DNA from: Myxococcales bacterium
GTDB lineage: Bacteria; Myxococcota_A; Polyangia; Polyangiales; Polyangiaceae
DNA: 47,083 nucleotides
Assembly (NCBI GenBank): GCA_903642325.1
Contig: CAHJWM010000039.1
Span: forward strand, 1-47,083
Direction: 5' to 3'
In this document: in pieces, positions 8,600-17,842 of the stretch
How positions within the stretch are numbered: the stretch's first letter is position 1
Layout: the number at the start of each line of letters is the position of its first letter
Position numbers and translations under genes: made by a program
Notes under the pieces: generated by a model
What the model was told of the DNA's origin: nothing
Databases searched by the model: none
The model's input: only the letters and a program-made list of their open reading frames with translations

Positions 8600-9877
8600 T
8601 CAACGCGGCACGGGGTCGCTGAGCGTGCCTAGGAACGCGACGATGGCGTCGATCTCGCGATCGTCGAGCGCCGGCGCATCACCCGCGTGTCGATTGTAAG
8701 GCGCTTTGTCGACGTTCACGTACTCGCGATATTGCGTGGGCAGATCGTCGAACTCCGGCCCGCGATACCAGCGACGCGGGTTGGTCGATCGCGATGCGTA
8801 GAACGACACCACGTCGCGCAGGGAGGAGAAGACCCCGTTGTGCATGAAGCTCTGCCTTAGGGCGACGTTGCGCAGCGAGGGCGTGCGGAAAGCACCGCAA
8901 AATTCCGGAGAATCGCTGTGAAATTTGGGATTTGGCCGCTGACACAAGCCAAGGTCGAAGTGGTCGGGGGCATGGTCGACCGAAAGCTTCGCATTGCGCG
9001 GAACGCCGACCGAATCAAAACCGTGGTCGGTGAACAGCGAACGCTCCGGCACGGGAATCGTGTCGTTCAGCTTGTGGCATTCCGAGCAGCCGCCCTTGGC
9101 GGAATCTTTGAACAAGTCGAGGCCGAGCGCCTCTTGAGTAGAGAGGGCCACGCGGTGCTGAATGAATTGGTCGTACTTGGACGAGAAGGGCGCCAGCTCC
9201 GGGCTCGTCAGGTACGATGCTAGCGCTTCACCGACCGAGCGCAGCGTGTGCTCCGCGTCGGTCGACGCGCCAAACGCTTGGCGAAAATCAGCCCCGTACT
9301 CAGCATGTTCGATCTTTGCGACGATTGAGGCGCCGCTCGCGTTGTTCATCTCGTTCGGGTTCAAGAGTGGCTGCTTGGGCACCTCGGCGAGGTCATCCAC
9401 GCGGCCATCCCAAAAGAAGCCGCCGTAGGCGTCGACCACGGGCGCGTCTTCCTCCCAATGCAGATGAAAGGGGCGCGTGAATTTCAGGTACATCACCGAA
9501 GGCGTATTGCGGATACCAAAGTGCCCAGCGCGGCTGCCGAGCGGAACGCCCACGGTCGAGCCGTGATTGCCGGCAAACCCGTGCGCCGGGTCGTGGCAGC
9601 TCGCGCAGCTCGTCCCCTCCGGTTCTGATAAGCTTTTGTCGAAAAAAATCAGTTTTCCGAGCGCGCTTCGCGCGGCCTCGTTCGGCCTCGATACCGAGCT
9701 CAACTTCGGCGCTGGCGCGCTCGACATGGTGGGAGGCGCCAGAGCGACCGAGGCAGGTTCGTGCGCGCGGGTGCGTGCGCCGTACGCGAAGGTGGCGCTC
9801 GCCACGCACACCGCAGTCACGCTGATTGCCCACGTGCCGAGCGCGCCGCGCGGTGCTGCCGTCATCGATTGACTCAT
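8600..9877 (-). CDS. dihaem cytochrome c peroxidase / MauG-family protein
   Basis: A 425-residue periplasmic dihaem protein. Residues 13-33 form a signal or anchor helix. Two haem c sites are present: CASCH (residues 91-95) and CSECH (264-268), the spacing typical of CcpA/MauG proteins. Conserved surroundings include the IRNTPSVMY segment and the late SFMHNGVFSSLRDVV, where the MHNG motif supplies a possible axial ligand region. Members reduce hydrogen peroxide or oxidise protein side chains using electrons from small c-type cytochromes or cupredoxins. It has no partner gene nearby, so peroxide detoxification versus protein modification stays open. Confidence 0.9.
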   Translation of the reverse strand: MSQSMTAAPRGALGTWAISVTAVCVASATFAYGARTRAHEPASVALAPPTMSSAPAPKLSSVSRPNEAARSALGKLIFFDKSLSEPEGTSCASCHDPAHGFAGNHGSTVGVPLGSRAGHFGIRNTPSVMYLKFTRPFHLHWEEDAPVVDAYGGFFWDGRVDDLAEVPKQPLLNPNEMNNASGASIVAKIEHAEYGADFRQAFGASTDAEHTLRSVGEALASYLTSPELAPFSSKYDQFIQHRVALSTQEALGLDLFKDSAKGGCSECHKLNDTIPVPERSLFTDHGFDSVGVPRNAKLSVDHAPDHFDLGLCQRPNPKFHSDSPEFCGAFRTPSLRNVALRQSFMHNGVFSSLRDVVSFYASRSTNPRRWYRGPEFDDLPTQYREYVNVDKAPYNRHAGDAPALDDREIDAIVAFLGTLSDPVPR

Positions 9878-9990
9878 GGTCCGACCTTGCTGGTTGAACG
9901 ACGCGTTTATTGGACGCAGGTGACAGTCACGCGATGTTCACGAAAAGCCGAAGTGACAGCTGCTACTCATGGCATCGTGAGTCCATTTTC

Positions 9991-10368
9991 ATGCACCCCA
10001 CTCGATTGACTACGCAGCTCCCCCACCGGCGCTGGGCGCCGTTTTTCGCGCTCGCTATCGGCGCGCTCGTGTTCGTCGCGCTGGCGCTGTTGCTGATCCC
10101 AAGCCGTTTCGAGCGCGCTCCGCCCATCGTCACCGCGACGCTCGCATCGGCCTCGGCGTTCGTGCCGCACGCCGTCACCAGCGCCGCGCCCCTGAAGTCT
10201 GTCGGCGGTACACCGACCGTCCGGGTTGCAACGAGTGAGGCGGCTCCTCAGCCGCGCGCCTCGGCTCCGCCGGAGCTCGACGGCCCCGCGCAAGGCATGA
10301 CCTCGCGCGCCATGTCGGAACAGCTCGTCGACCGCGGGGATCGGCCGGCTGCGCCCGAACCGCGCTAG
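9991..10368 (+). CDS. small single-pass membrane protein, unknown
   Basis: A 125-residue product when started at the ATG at 9991; the open frame runs 27 codons further up, but those have no ordered character. Residues about 16-40 (FFALAIGALVFVALALLLIP) form one strong transmembrane helix with a basic N-terminal flank, suggesting the N-terminus is cytoplasmic. The rest is Ala/Pro/Ser-rich and probably disordered in the periplasm. No family recognised. It is divergent from the peroxidase gene and convergent with guaB, leaving 16 bp between their stops. Confidence 0.5.
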   Translation: MHPTRLTTQLPHRRWAPFFALAIGALVFVALALLLIPSRFERAPPIVTATLASASAFVPHAVTSAAPLKSVGGTPTVRVATSEAAPQPRASAPPELDGPAQGMTSRAMSEQLVDRGDRPAAPEPR

Positions 10369-10384
10369 GCAGCGCCTGAAACGC

Positions 10385-11938
10385 TCAGACTTCGGTCGGG
10401 GTGACGCGTGCGTCCTTCAGAATCACGTCGTGAGCGCCGCCCTCGTGGATGCTGACGGCCGAGGCCAAGGTGAGGCGAGCCTTTCGGTAAAATTCCGGCA
10501 AAGCCAAGGCCCCGCAGTTGCACAGGGTGCTGCGGATTTTAGCCAGTGTGACGTCGAGGTTGTCGCGTAGCTTGCCTGCGTACGGTACATAGCTGTCGAC
10601 GCCTTCCTCGAACTCGAGCTGATCCTTCTTCTTTTTGCCTGGGCCCGCGTCGCCGTGGTCATAGCGTTGCCAGTTGCGGGCGCGGTTGCTGCCTTCGCCC
10701 CAGTACTCCTTCATGAACTGATTGTTGATGCGCACCTTGCGCCCGGGTGATTCGTCGAAGCGCGCGAAGTAGCGGCCAAGCATCACGAAATCCGCTCCCA
10801 TCGCGAGCGCCAAGGTGATGTGATAATCCTGGCTGATGCCGCCGTCCGAGCAGATCGGGACGTACACGCCCGTCTTTTGAAAGTACTCGTCACGGGCTTT
10901 GGCAACTTCGATCACTGCGGAAGCCTGCCCACGGCCGATGCCTTTCTGCTCGCGAGTGATGCAGATCGAGCCGCCACCGATGCCGACCTTCACGAAATCC
11001 GCGCCCGCCTCGACTAGATACAAAAAGCCCTCGCGATCGACCACGTTGCCCGCGCCTACGTAACCGCGCGAACCGTACTGGGCCTTGACGAACTCGATCG
11101 TATCGCGTTGCCACTCGGAGTAGCCGTCGGAGGAATCGATGCACAAGACGTCGGCGCCGGCGTCCATCAGCGCCGGAACGCGCTCGCGGTAGTCCCGAGA
11201 ATTGATGCCCGCGCCGACGATCAGCCGTTTTTCGCTGTCGACGTTTTCGAGCGGGTGCTCCTGATGCGAGTCGTGATCTTTGCGAAAAACTAGGTAAACC
11301 AGATGTTCTTCGGCGTTCACTACCGGCAAGCAGTTGAGCTTGTGCTTCCAAATCAAATCGTTGGCTTCGTGCAAGGCGATGCCGACCTTGCCGCAGAACA
11401 ACGATTTGAACGGGGTCATCACCTCACTCACCGGCGTTTCGAGCGCGGTGTGCCCGAGCCGGTAGTCACGGCTGGTGACGATGCCAACGAGCTTGCCGCT
11501 GGGCGAACCGTCTTGGGTGATGGCAATCGTGGAATGGCCGCTCAGCTCGGTGAGGGTCAGAACCTCCGCCAAGGTCGCGGTCGGCCTGAGGTTGGAGTCA
11601 CTGACGACGAAGCCAGCCTTGTAGTTTTTGACCTGCTTTACCATCGCGACTTGTTCGTCGATGCTTTGCGAAGAAAAGACGAAGCTCACCCCGCCCATGC
11701 GCGCCAGGGCGATGGCGAGGTCCGCGCCGGACACCGCTTGCATCAGCGCGCTAGTCACCGGTACGTTTATCGTGAGCGGCGATTGATCGGCAGAAGGAGG
11801 GCTGCCGGCTTTGGCGGTGAAGCGCACGATCGGGGCCGTGAGGTCCACATTGCTCGGCACGGACTGCTTGGTGGTCAGATTCGGGATGAGCAGGTATTCG
11901 CCAAAGGTCCTGCTCGGTTCCTCGTATATGAATGCCAT
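10385..11938 (-). CDS. guaB: IMP dehydrogenase, Tritrichomonas-like type
   Basis: A 517-residue enzyme converting IMP to XMP with NAD, the committed step of GTP synthesis. A split (beta/alpha)8 barrel carries a CBS pair near residues 105-225. The catalytic loop is [20 protein letters not shown] with the nucleophile Cys326, rather than the usual SICTTR...GVGVPQ form. The region [15 protein letters not shown], the flap [17 protein letters not shown] and [13 protein letters not shown] closely resemble what I recall of the Tritrichomonas foetus enzyme. The [12 protein letters not shown] stretch is an extra lysine-rich insertion in the flap. Length and start fit the family. It stands alone, without guaA beside it. 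Confidence 0.93.
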   Translation of the reverse strand: MAFIYEEPSRTFGEYLLIPNLTTKQSVPSNVDLTAPIVRFTAKAGSPPSADQSPLTINVPVTSALMQAVSGADLAIALARMGGVSFVFSSQSIDEQVAMVKQVKNYKAGFVVSDSNLRPTATLAEVLTLTELSGHSTIAITQDGSPSGKLVGIVTSRDYRLGHTALETPVSEVMTPFKSLFCGKVGIALHEANDLIWKHKLNCLPVVNAEEHLVYLVFRKDHDSHQEHPLENVDSEKRLIVGAGINSRDYRERVPALMDAGADVLCIDSSDGYSEWQRDTIEFVKAQYGSRGYVGAGNVVDREGFLYLVEAGADFVKVGIGGGSICITREQKGIGRGQASAVIEVAKARDEYFQKTGVYVPICSDGGISQDYHITLALAMGADFVMLGRYFARFDESPGRKVRINNQFMKEYWGEGSNRARNWQRYDHGDAGPGKKKKDQLEFEEGVDSYVPYAGKLRDNLDVTLAKIRSTLCNCGALALPEFYRKARLTLASAVSIHEGGAHDVILKDARVTPTEV

Positions 11939-12373
11939 GGTGGGCGTTAGTTCGCGTTCTCCGGGTGGTCAAGCGACCCGACGACTGGGCGAAAATACCC
12001 GCGAATCATCCGGCGTTGCGGGGCCCCCGCTCGGGGGCGGGCGGCCCGAGAGAGCATGCTGGAGAAGCTCGCTCTTCCCGCGCTCGAAGCTTTGCTCCCG
12101 CGGTGACTCCTAGCTTACCCCTGCCCCCGCGCGCTCGCCGAGGATGCCGACGGCCGCCGTGCGCCGCCTCCGACCGATAGAAATTAGTAGGAGCGAAGCG
12201 TTGTGCTCTTCAGCGGCGATCGTGAGCCCTGCCCGCCGTCACCGATCAGGAAAGCCTTTCCGGCCGGCAAGAGCGCTCAGTTTCGGTTAGCGTCAGGCGA
12301 AAGGGAGCTCGCTCCCCTTCACTACCTGCGAGTTGCGACGACGCGACTAACACGCGGAGGCGCAATGTTGACT
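11939..12373. other. intergenic region, no gene seen
   Basis: About 435 bp upstream of guaB and downstream of the broken MurA-like gene. A weak hairpin with a bulge (arms AAGGGAGC and GCTCCCCTT) lies near 12300-12318. Short frames here have no recognisable features. Confidence 0.5.
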
Positions 12374-13466
12374 TTAGGTCGCGCGGGCAGGCGCGTCGAC
12401 CAAGCGAATGTCCGCGCCCATCTCGATCAGCTTGGGCACCAGGTTGTCGTACTTGCGCTGCAGCTCTTGAATATTCGACAGCTGCGTCGTGCCTTCCGCC
12501 ACCAGCCCGGCCACCACCAAGCACATACCGGCGCGAATGTCGGTGGGCAGCGCAAAATTGCCGCCACGAAGCGGCGTAGCGCCCTGGATCACCGCCGAAT
12601 GCACGTGGTTCTTGTGTTTGAATCGACACGGAGCTTCACCCAAACACGATGAGAACAGCGTGATGTTCGCACCCATCTGCTTCAGGAGACTGGTGTAGCC
12701 CAGGCGGTCTTCGAAGATGGTTTCAGGGAGCACGCTCATTCCATCTGCCTGGGTGAAGAGCACGGTGAACGGTTGTTGCCAGTCAGTCATGAAGCCCGGG
12801 TGCACCTCGACCTCCACGTGGCTTGGTCGCAGCCGTTTGCCTTGAGGCGCGCGCACGAATACGCCGTCCGAGTCGACGCGAAATTCCGCGCCCATGCGTT
12901 GAATGAAGTTGAGGAAGCTGTAGACCGCGTCGTGTCGCAGGCGATCGATCAGCACATCCCCCCCGGTAGCGAGGGCGGCGACGGCAAACGACACGGCCTG
13001 ATTGCGGTCGGGCATGCAACGCAGCTCGCAACCTCGCAAGCGCTCTACGCCTTGATTGACGTACGTGCGGTGGGAATTCATCATGATGTCCGCGCCCATC
13101 TTTTGCAGCATCTTCACGAGCTCGATGATTTCCGGCTCGATGTACGCGACGCTCGGCGGCGACCAGATCGGATCGCGATCCGATTTTGGCGGCAGATTTC
13201 GGCAGGAATTTCGAAACGATTCACACTCCTCGCGCACAAGCGAACGGTGTGCTCGTCCAGATTCTCCACACTGCCGCCCAACGCCGCGAACATTTCTTCG
13301 ACGATCTTGCGCTCCGTCACGTCCGGCGCGCCCTTGATCAGGATGGGCTCGTCCGTGAGGAGTGCCGCGATGATGCACTTGGTCACTTGATTGGAGCTGC
13401 CCCGATGGACACTCGGCCACCACTGAGCTTTTTGCCGCCGCGGATTTCGATCAGCTGGTCGTTCAC
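12374..13466 (-). pseudogene. MurA-like UDP-GlcNAc 1-carboxyvinyltransferase, frameshifted and shortened
   Basis: Three frames must be joined to recover one EPSP-synthase-fold protein. From 13466 the sequence reads VNDQLIEIRGGKKLSGGRVS, then shifts (a G4 run at about 13400 that would be in frame as G5) into NQVTKCIIAALLTDEPILIK, and shifts again near 13185 into PSVAYIEPEIIELVKMLQKM, continuing to the PDRNQAVSFAVAAL block and DIRAGMCLVVAGLVAEG, a close match to the MurA C-terminal motif. The joined product is about 70 residues shorter than a normal 420-residue MurA, the gap falling at the second shift. The usual active-site Cys loop was not seen. Active MurA makes the first committed peptidoglycan precursor; this copy is probably dead, or an accessory paralogue with sequence errors. 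Confidence 0.75.
13167..13184. repeat. 18-bp perfect palindrome at the break in the MurA-like gene
   Basis: ATCGGATCGCGATCCGAT reads the same on both strands. It coincides with the second frameshift and the apparent internal deletion of the MurA-like gene, so it may mark the deletion junction. Confidence 0.7.
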
Positions 13467-13581
13467 CGTGTGGATTATGCCCAGATTCCCGCGCCACCCG
13501 CGCCCCACCCTGCGGCGCCGGCACACGCGTCCAACAATATAGACCAAATCCCTTTACGCGAGACACAGGGCACGTATCCCC

Positions 13582-14000
13582 GTAGACGGCCGCGCGCGCA
13601 ATCTGATCGAGGCCGAGGAGTTGACCAACACTGGCTTAGCGCGCGGGCGTTCGAACTGATCGGCTTGCAAGGGCCCGGCGCTTTCCCGCTGGAGGACGCC
13701 GAGCTGTCCGGGAGGGTTGCCTTGAGAAGCTGCTCGACAGCACCGTCAAGGGTCTGGCGCCGCACCCGGCGTTGAACGGGGCGCTCGAGGACGCCACGAA
13801 TCTCACCTTCAGCGCGCTTGCCATTTGCTCCACGCGATCGAGACGCAGACCGCACGGGCGCCGCGGCAGACGCTCGGAGTCGGGCTCGAGGGCGACATCA
13901 AGCGTTCGTCGCAGCGCTCACTCCGCAGGAAAACGTAGCCGTTTCGGGTTTCCTGGCTGTTTGCACCGGATTGCTGCATCGCGGTGAAGCAACGGCTTGA
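13582..14000 (+). pseudogene. degraded gene of unknown function
   Basis: Protein-like sequence continues on the plus strand through at least four frame changes: DGRARNLIEAEELTNTG, then ARAFELIGLQGPGAFPLEDA, then LEKLLDSTVKGLAPHPALNG, then HAIETQTARAPRQTLGVGLE, then FVAALTPQENVAVSGFLAVC, ending at TGA 13998-14000. Codon-position GC bias follows these segments. I do not recognise the family. So many shifts within 420 bp favour real decay, matching the damaged MurA-like gene next to it. Confidence 0.5.
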
Positions 14001-14325
14001 CTAGGCTCGTTCGCGGAGACCGACCCGTCGACTCTTATGGCGGACTTTGCCACGCCTCACTGAACACATCGGCACAATCGCTGTCTCATACGGGGACCGC
14101 CACCCCGATCAAACTGCGAGCGCCGATGGTGAAGGCGCGATGCAGAACGTCATGCGATGAAACGATTTTATGGCGTTCGAGTGGCGGCGGCGCGCGGGCG
14201 CTGGAAATGCGTCGAACGATCCGTGTTGCCGCCGGCACGAAGTTCGTCTATGACGAACCGACCGACTTATCGGTGCCGCGCCGGGGCGTGGACTGCCGTG
14301 TCGACCAAACACAAGGGAACTCGTC
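14001..14325. other. intergenic region, no gene seen
   Basis: About 325 bp ahead of the RCC1 lipoprotein gene. No convincing frame, RNA or repeat was found; the promoter of the lipoprotein gene should lie at its right end. Confidence 0.45.
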
Positions 14326-15951
14326 ATGTGGAAACGCTTAGCGCTCTTATTGGTGGCTGCGACTCCGATTTTACCGCTCGCATGTGGGTCGTCAGACGCG
14401 ACCGACGACAGCGATGATGGCGGCGGCAGAGGCGGCAACGCGGGCCGAGGCAACGGCGGCAAAGGCGGGGCGAACGTGGGTGGCCGCGGTATCGACGATT
14501 CGGGCGGCGAAGCCGGAGAAGAAGCGCTCGGTGGGATGGCCGGCGACGACGGGCTCGGTGGCGCGGCTTCCGGAAGCGGCGGCAGTGGCGCGGTCGGAGT
14601 TGGTGGTCACGGCGGTAGCGGAGCGACAAGCGGCGGGGCGGTGGGAGGTACGGGCACGGGCGGTACGGGCGGTACGAGCGGTACGGGCACAGGCGGCGCG
14701 GGCGGAACCAGCGGATACGCTGGCAAGGCGGGGGCCAGTGGCTCCAGTGGCTCTGGAGGTATGAGCGGCGCCGGCGGCTCGAGCTGCGGCGACGCAGGCC
14801 AGGCATGCTGTACCACCGGCAATGCGTGCACTGGTATTTCGACATGCTTGAACAGCACGGCCTGCAGCTGCGTTGCGAACCTGTTCGGCCGCTATCTGCT
14901 GCGCACGGACGGATATTTGCTTTATGAATCCGATCCGTCGTCGACGGCGCAAACGGCCGTGCTCGATGCCGCTACCGGTCTGCCGCTCGGCGGCGTGACA
15001 GCGGCATCGGAAGGTGCGTTTCACGGCTGCGCCGTGGTCGGAGCGGCGAAGACGGCGTGGTGCTGGCGAAGCACTTCGTCGAACGGCAACTCGGCCGGTC
15101 AGCTCGGAAATGGGACGATGGATTCTTCAGGTCCTGTGTTCCGCGCGACTCAAGTCCTGACAGCAGCGAACCAGCCACTCACCAACGTCGTAGGGATTGC
15201 GTACAGCGCTGCCTTCAACGGCTACCACCCCAACACCTGTGCCGTTACCTCGGACGGAAAACTGTACTGCTGGGGCGATCTCTCTTATCTCGTCAATGGC
15301 GGATCCCCGGTAAACTCGGCATATGCAGTCCAGATCACGACCGACGGTGTAAATCCGTTCTCGAATGTGCTGCAAGTTAGCGTCAATGACGTAGTTGCGT
15401 GCGCGCTCGTGCAGGGCTCGACAGCGAAAGAGGTCTGGTGCTGGGGATCGAATGGGTATGGTCAGCTAGCAACCGGAGATACACTGCTGCGCAGGTACCC
15501 GACTAAGGTGTTGGGGCTCACGTCACCGACTAAGGTCACCACTGGTGGATATGGATTTTACGGAACAACCTGCGCCATCGACGGGGGCAACGTCCGTTGC
15601 TGGGGCGACAACGAAGCTGGCTCGGTCGGCGATGGCACGAACAACACGCCCATCCTCGCTCCAAAAATCGTAACCCTGATGGGGGGCATTACGCCGGTTT
15701 CGGACGTCGTCGACATCAACGGCACGGGGACCTACAAGAACACCTGCGCGTTGAATGGCAGCCATCTCGCGCTGTGCTGGGGCTCTCGGTTTCAATCCTA
15801 TCCGGCGACTTACCCGGCGAGCAACATCGCTGTCCTTGGCGCGGTCGATAACGACGGTGTTCGCTATGTCACGGGCGATGGCCAGTACCATATCGCCCCC
15901 ATCAACGGCACGGCCGTTACGCGCACGCCCAACTGCGGCTTGCTGCAATAG
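14326..15951 (+). CDS. RCC1-repeat lipoprotein with Gly-rich linker
   Basis: A 541-residue surface lipoprotein. The signal MWKRLALLLVAATPILPLAC ends in a lipobox (Cys20). Residues about 25-150 are an extreme Gly/Ser/Thr/Ala linker typical of myxobacterial surface proteins. A short Cys-rich segment (SSCGDAGQACCTTGNAC) follows. From about 190 on there are degenerate RCC1-type beta-propeller blades, each ending in a CWG or CW signature: AWCWRSTSS, LYCWGDLSY, VWCWGSNGYGQLATGD, VRCWGDNEAGSVGDG, ALCWGSRF. The propeller probably binds a protein or polymer partner outside the cell; the ligand is unknown. It ends ahead of a clear hairpin terminator. Confidence 0.87.
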   Translation: MWKRLALLLVAATPILPLACGSSDATDDSDDGGGRGGNAGRGNGGKGGANVGGRGIDDSGGEAGEEALGGMAGDDGLGGAASGSGGSGAVGVGGHGGSGATSGGAVGGTGTGGTGGTSGTGTGGAGGTSGYAGKAGASGSSGSGGMSGAGGSSCGDAGQACCTTGNACTGISTCLNSTACSCVANLFGRYLLRTDGYLLYESDPSSTAQTAVLDAATGLPLGGVTAASEGAFHGCAVVGAAKTAWCWRSTSSNGNSAGQLGNGTMDSSGPVFRATQVLTAANQPLTNVVGIAYSAAFNGYHPNTCAVTSDGKLYCWGDLSYLVNGGSPVNSAYAVQITTDGVNPFSNVLQVSVNDVVACALVQGSTAKEVWCWGSNGYGQLATGDTLLRRYPTKVLGLTSPTKVTTGGYGFYGTTCAIDGGNVRCWGDNEAGSVGDGTNNTPILAPKIVTLMGGITPVSDVVDINGTGTYKNTCALNGSHLALCWGSRFQSYPATYPASNIAVLGAVDNDGVRYVTGDGQYHIAPINGTAVTRTPNCGLLQ

Positions 15952-15969
15952 GCGAGAACGCCGGCGTGG

Positions 15970-16005
15970 AAGCTCCTGATTGTACATGAATGTCATCAGG
16001 AGCTT
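15970..16005 (+). terminator. hairpin terminator after RCC1 lipoprotein gene
   Basis: An 11-bp perfect stem (AAGCTCCTGAT / ATCAGGAGCTT) around a 14-nt loop begins 18 bp after the stop codon and is followed by TTC. It is well placed to end the lipoprotein transcript, though the T-run is short. Confidence 0.65.
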
Positions 16006-16202
16006 TCACTCTGACGGGACGTAGTTGGCAGCAGCCGCACCGTCGGGACACCGAGCCCAATTAGGTGGCGTTGTGCGTCGCCCAGCCCTCGCAGCGCGGG
16101 AACATCGCGCGCTGCGAGGTGCGCGGCTGGATCGCGATCGCCCCCCTGTCACTGGTTGAAAGAGCTCATTGGCCGCGGCACTTCCGCTAGTAAGCTCGCG
16201 TG

Positions 16203-17648
16203 ATGGCGCCGGACGTGAAGCGTGGCACGGTCATTCAGTCGGACATTCCCTCGCGACTGGACGCTCTGACTTGGTCGAAGTGGCATCGGCGCGTGGTCAT
16301 TGCTCTGGGGATCACCTGGATCCTGGATGGCTTGGAGGCGAGCTTGATCGCGAACCTCGCGCCGACCCTCCAGGATCCTCGTGCCTTCGGCCTGCGCGCG
16401 GCCCAGGTGGGCCTGGCGAATTCGCTTTACCTGGTTGGCCAAGTCGTCGGCGCACTCTTGTTCGGCCACCTCACCGACCGGTATGGCCGAAAGCGGCTCT
16501 TCCAAATCACGCTCGGCCTGTACCTGGGCGCGACTGCTGCAAGCGGGGCAGCCCCGAGCTTCTGGTTTTTTCTTGGGTTTAGATTCCTTTCGGGCATGGG
16601 GATCGGCGGCGAGTATTCCGCCATCAATTCGGCGATAGACGAGCTCATTCCCGCGCGCATCCGCGGCCGCGTCGATCTCGCCATCAACGGCAGCTACTGG
16701 GTCGGCGTGGCCGCCGGCGCTGGGCTGACCGTGCTGTTTCTCGATCCGCGATTGGTGCCCATCGAGATCGGTTGGCGGCTAGTCTTCGGTTTGGGGGCGC
16801 TGCTCGGGTTCGTCATTTTGCTGATCCGCCGGGACGTACCCGAGAGCCCCCGTTGGCTGCTCATGCACGGTTACGTCGCGGAGGCGAACGCGACCATGAC
16901 GCTGATCGAGGCGCGCGTGAACGCCGCCGGCGGGTCGATGGCGGAGGGCGAAGCAAGCGTACCGAAAACGGTACAGCTCACGGTCGCGGGCACCGTCGGC
17001 ATGGGTCATATTTTCCGCACGCTGTGGCGGCGTTTTCCGCAGCGTACCCTGCTGGGCGTGACGCTGATGGTGGCGCAGGCCTTCTTCTACAACGCGATCT
17101 TTTTCAGCTACGGCCTGATCCTGCAGAAGTTCCATGGCGTACGCGCGGACCGGGTCGGCTTTTATATCCTGCCTTTCGCGGCGGGCAATTTCCTCGGCCC
17201 TCTCGCCTTGGGGCCACTGTTCGATCGCTGGGGCCGCCGCGCGATGATCCCCGCAACCTACGCCGCCTCCGGCATCCTGCTGCTGGTGAGCGGCGCGCTA
17301 TTTTATCGCGGGGTCCTCGACGCGACGACGCAAACTCTGTCGTGGTGCCTCGTCTTCTTCGTCGCGTCCGCCGCGGCGAGCTCCGCCTATCTCACCGTGA
17401 GTGAGCTATTCCCGGTTGAAATGCGGGGCATTGCGATCGCAATCTTTTATGCCATCGGGACCAGCGCGGGAGCATTCGCGCCCACGCTATTCGGTTGGAT
17501 TGTCGAGCAAGGAGACCGCTTTCGGCTTTTCCTGGGCTACTCTTTTGCATCGAGCCTGATGCTCGCGGCGGCGCTCGTCGCGCGGCGACTGTGCATTCCA
17601 AGCGAGGGCAAATCGCTCGAAGAAATTAGCGGCGACCTCGCGCCCTGA
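16203..17648 (+). CDS. MFS transporter (sugar-porter/AAHS-like)
   Basis: A 481-residue permease with about twelve transmembrane helices. The signature loop between helices 2 and 3, GHLTDRYGRKRLF, and its counterpart GPLFDRWGRRAMI in the second half mark the major facilitator superfamily; GMGIGGEYSAINSAIDELIP and RDVPESPRWLL resemble the sugar-porter and metabolite:H+ symporter families. The start is ATG 16203; a GTG lies directly before it. The substrate could be an organic acid, sugar or aromatic compound. It is convergent with the MHS-family gene; a small hairpin (TTGCCG/CGGCAA, 17806-17821) lies between them. Confidence 0.85.
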   Translation: MAPDVKRGTVIQSDIPSRLDALTWSKWHRRVVIALGITWILDGLEASLIANLAPTLQDPRAFGLRAAQVGLANSLYLVGQVVGALLFGHLTDRYGRKRLFQITLGLYLGATAASGAAPSFWFFLGFRFLSGMGIGGEYSAINSAIDELIPARIRGRVDLAINGSYWVGVAAGAGLTVLFLDPRLVPIEIGWRLVFGLGALLGFVILLIRRDVPESPRWLLMHGYVAEANATMTLIEARVNAAGGSMAEGEASVPKTVQLTVAGTVGMGHIFRTLWRRFPQRTLLGVTLMVAQAFFYNAIFFSYGLILQKFHGVRADRVGFYILPFAAGNFLGPLALGPLFDRWGRRAMIPATYAASGILLLVSGALFYRGVLDATTQTLSWCLVFFVASAAASSAYLTVSELFPVEMRGIAIAIFYAIGTSAGAFAPTLFGWIVEQGDRFRLFLGYSFASSLMLAAALVARRLCIPSEGKSLEEISGDLAP

Positions 17649-17842
17649 AGCTCCGCATGCGCTTGGCTGCGTGCCGAATCGAGTAACGGCTCTGCTTGAT
17701 CGAAGATGGGCCGCGTGCCTGGCGGCACGCCACGTCACGATTCGACCAAGCCGCCGGGTGCGCGAAATCACACGCGGGGGGTGCAGAGGATTTCTACGCC
17801 CTCAGTTGCCGGGCACGGCAATCGTGAGGACAACACGAGTGA

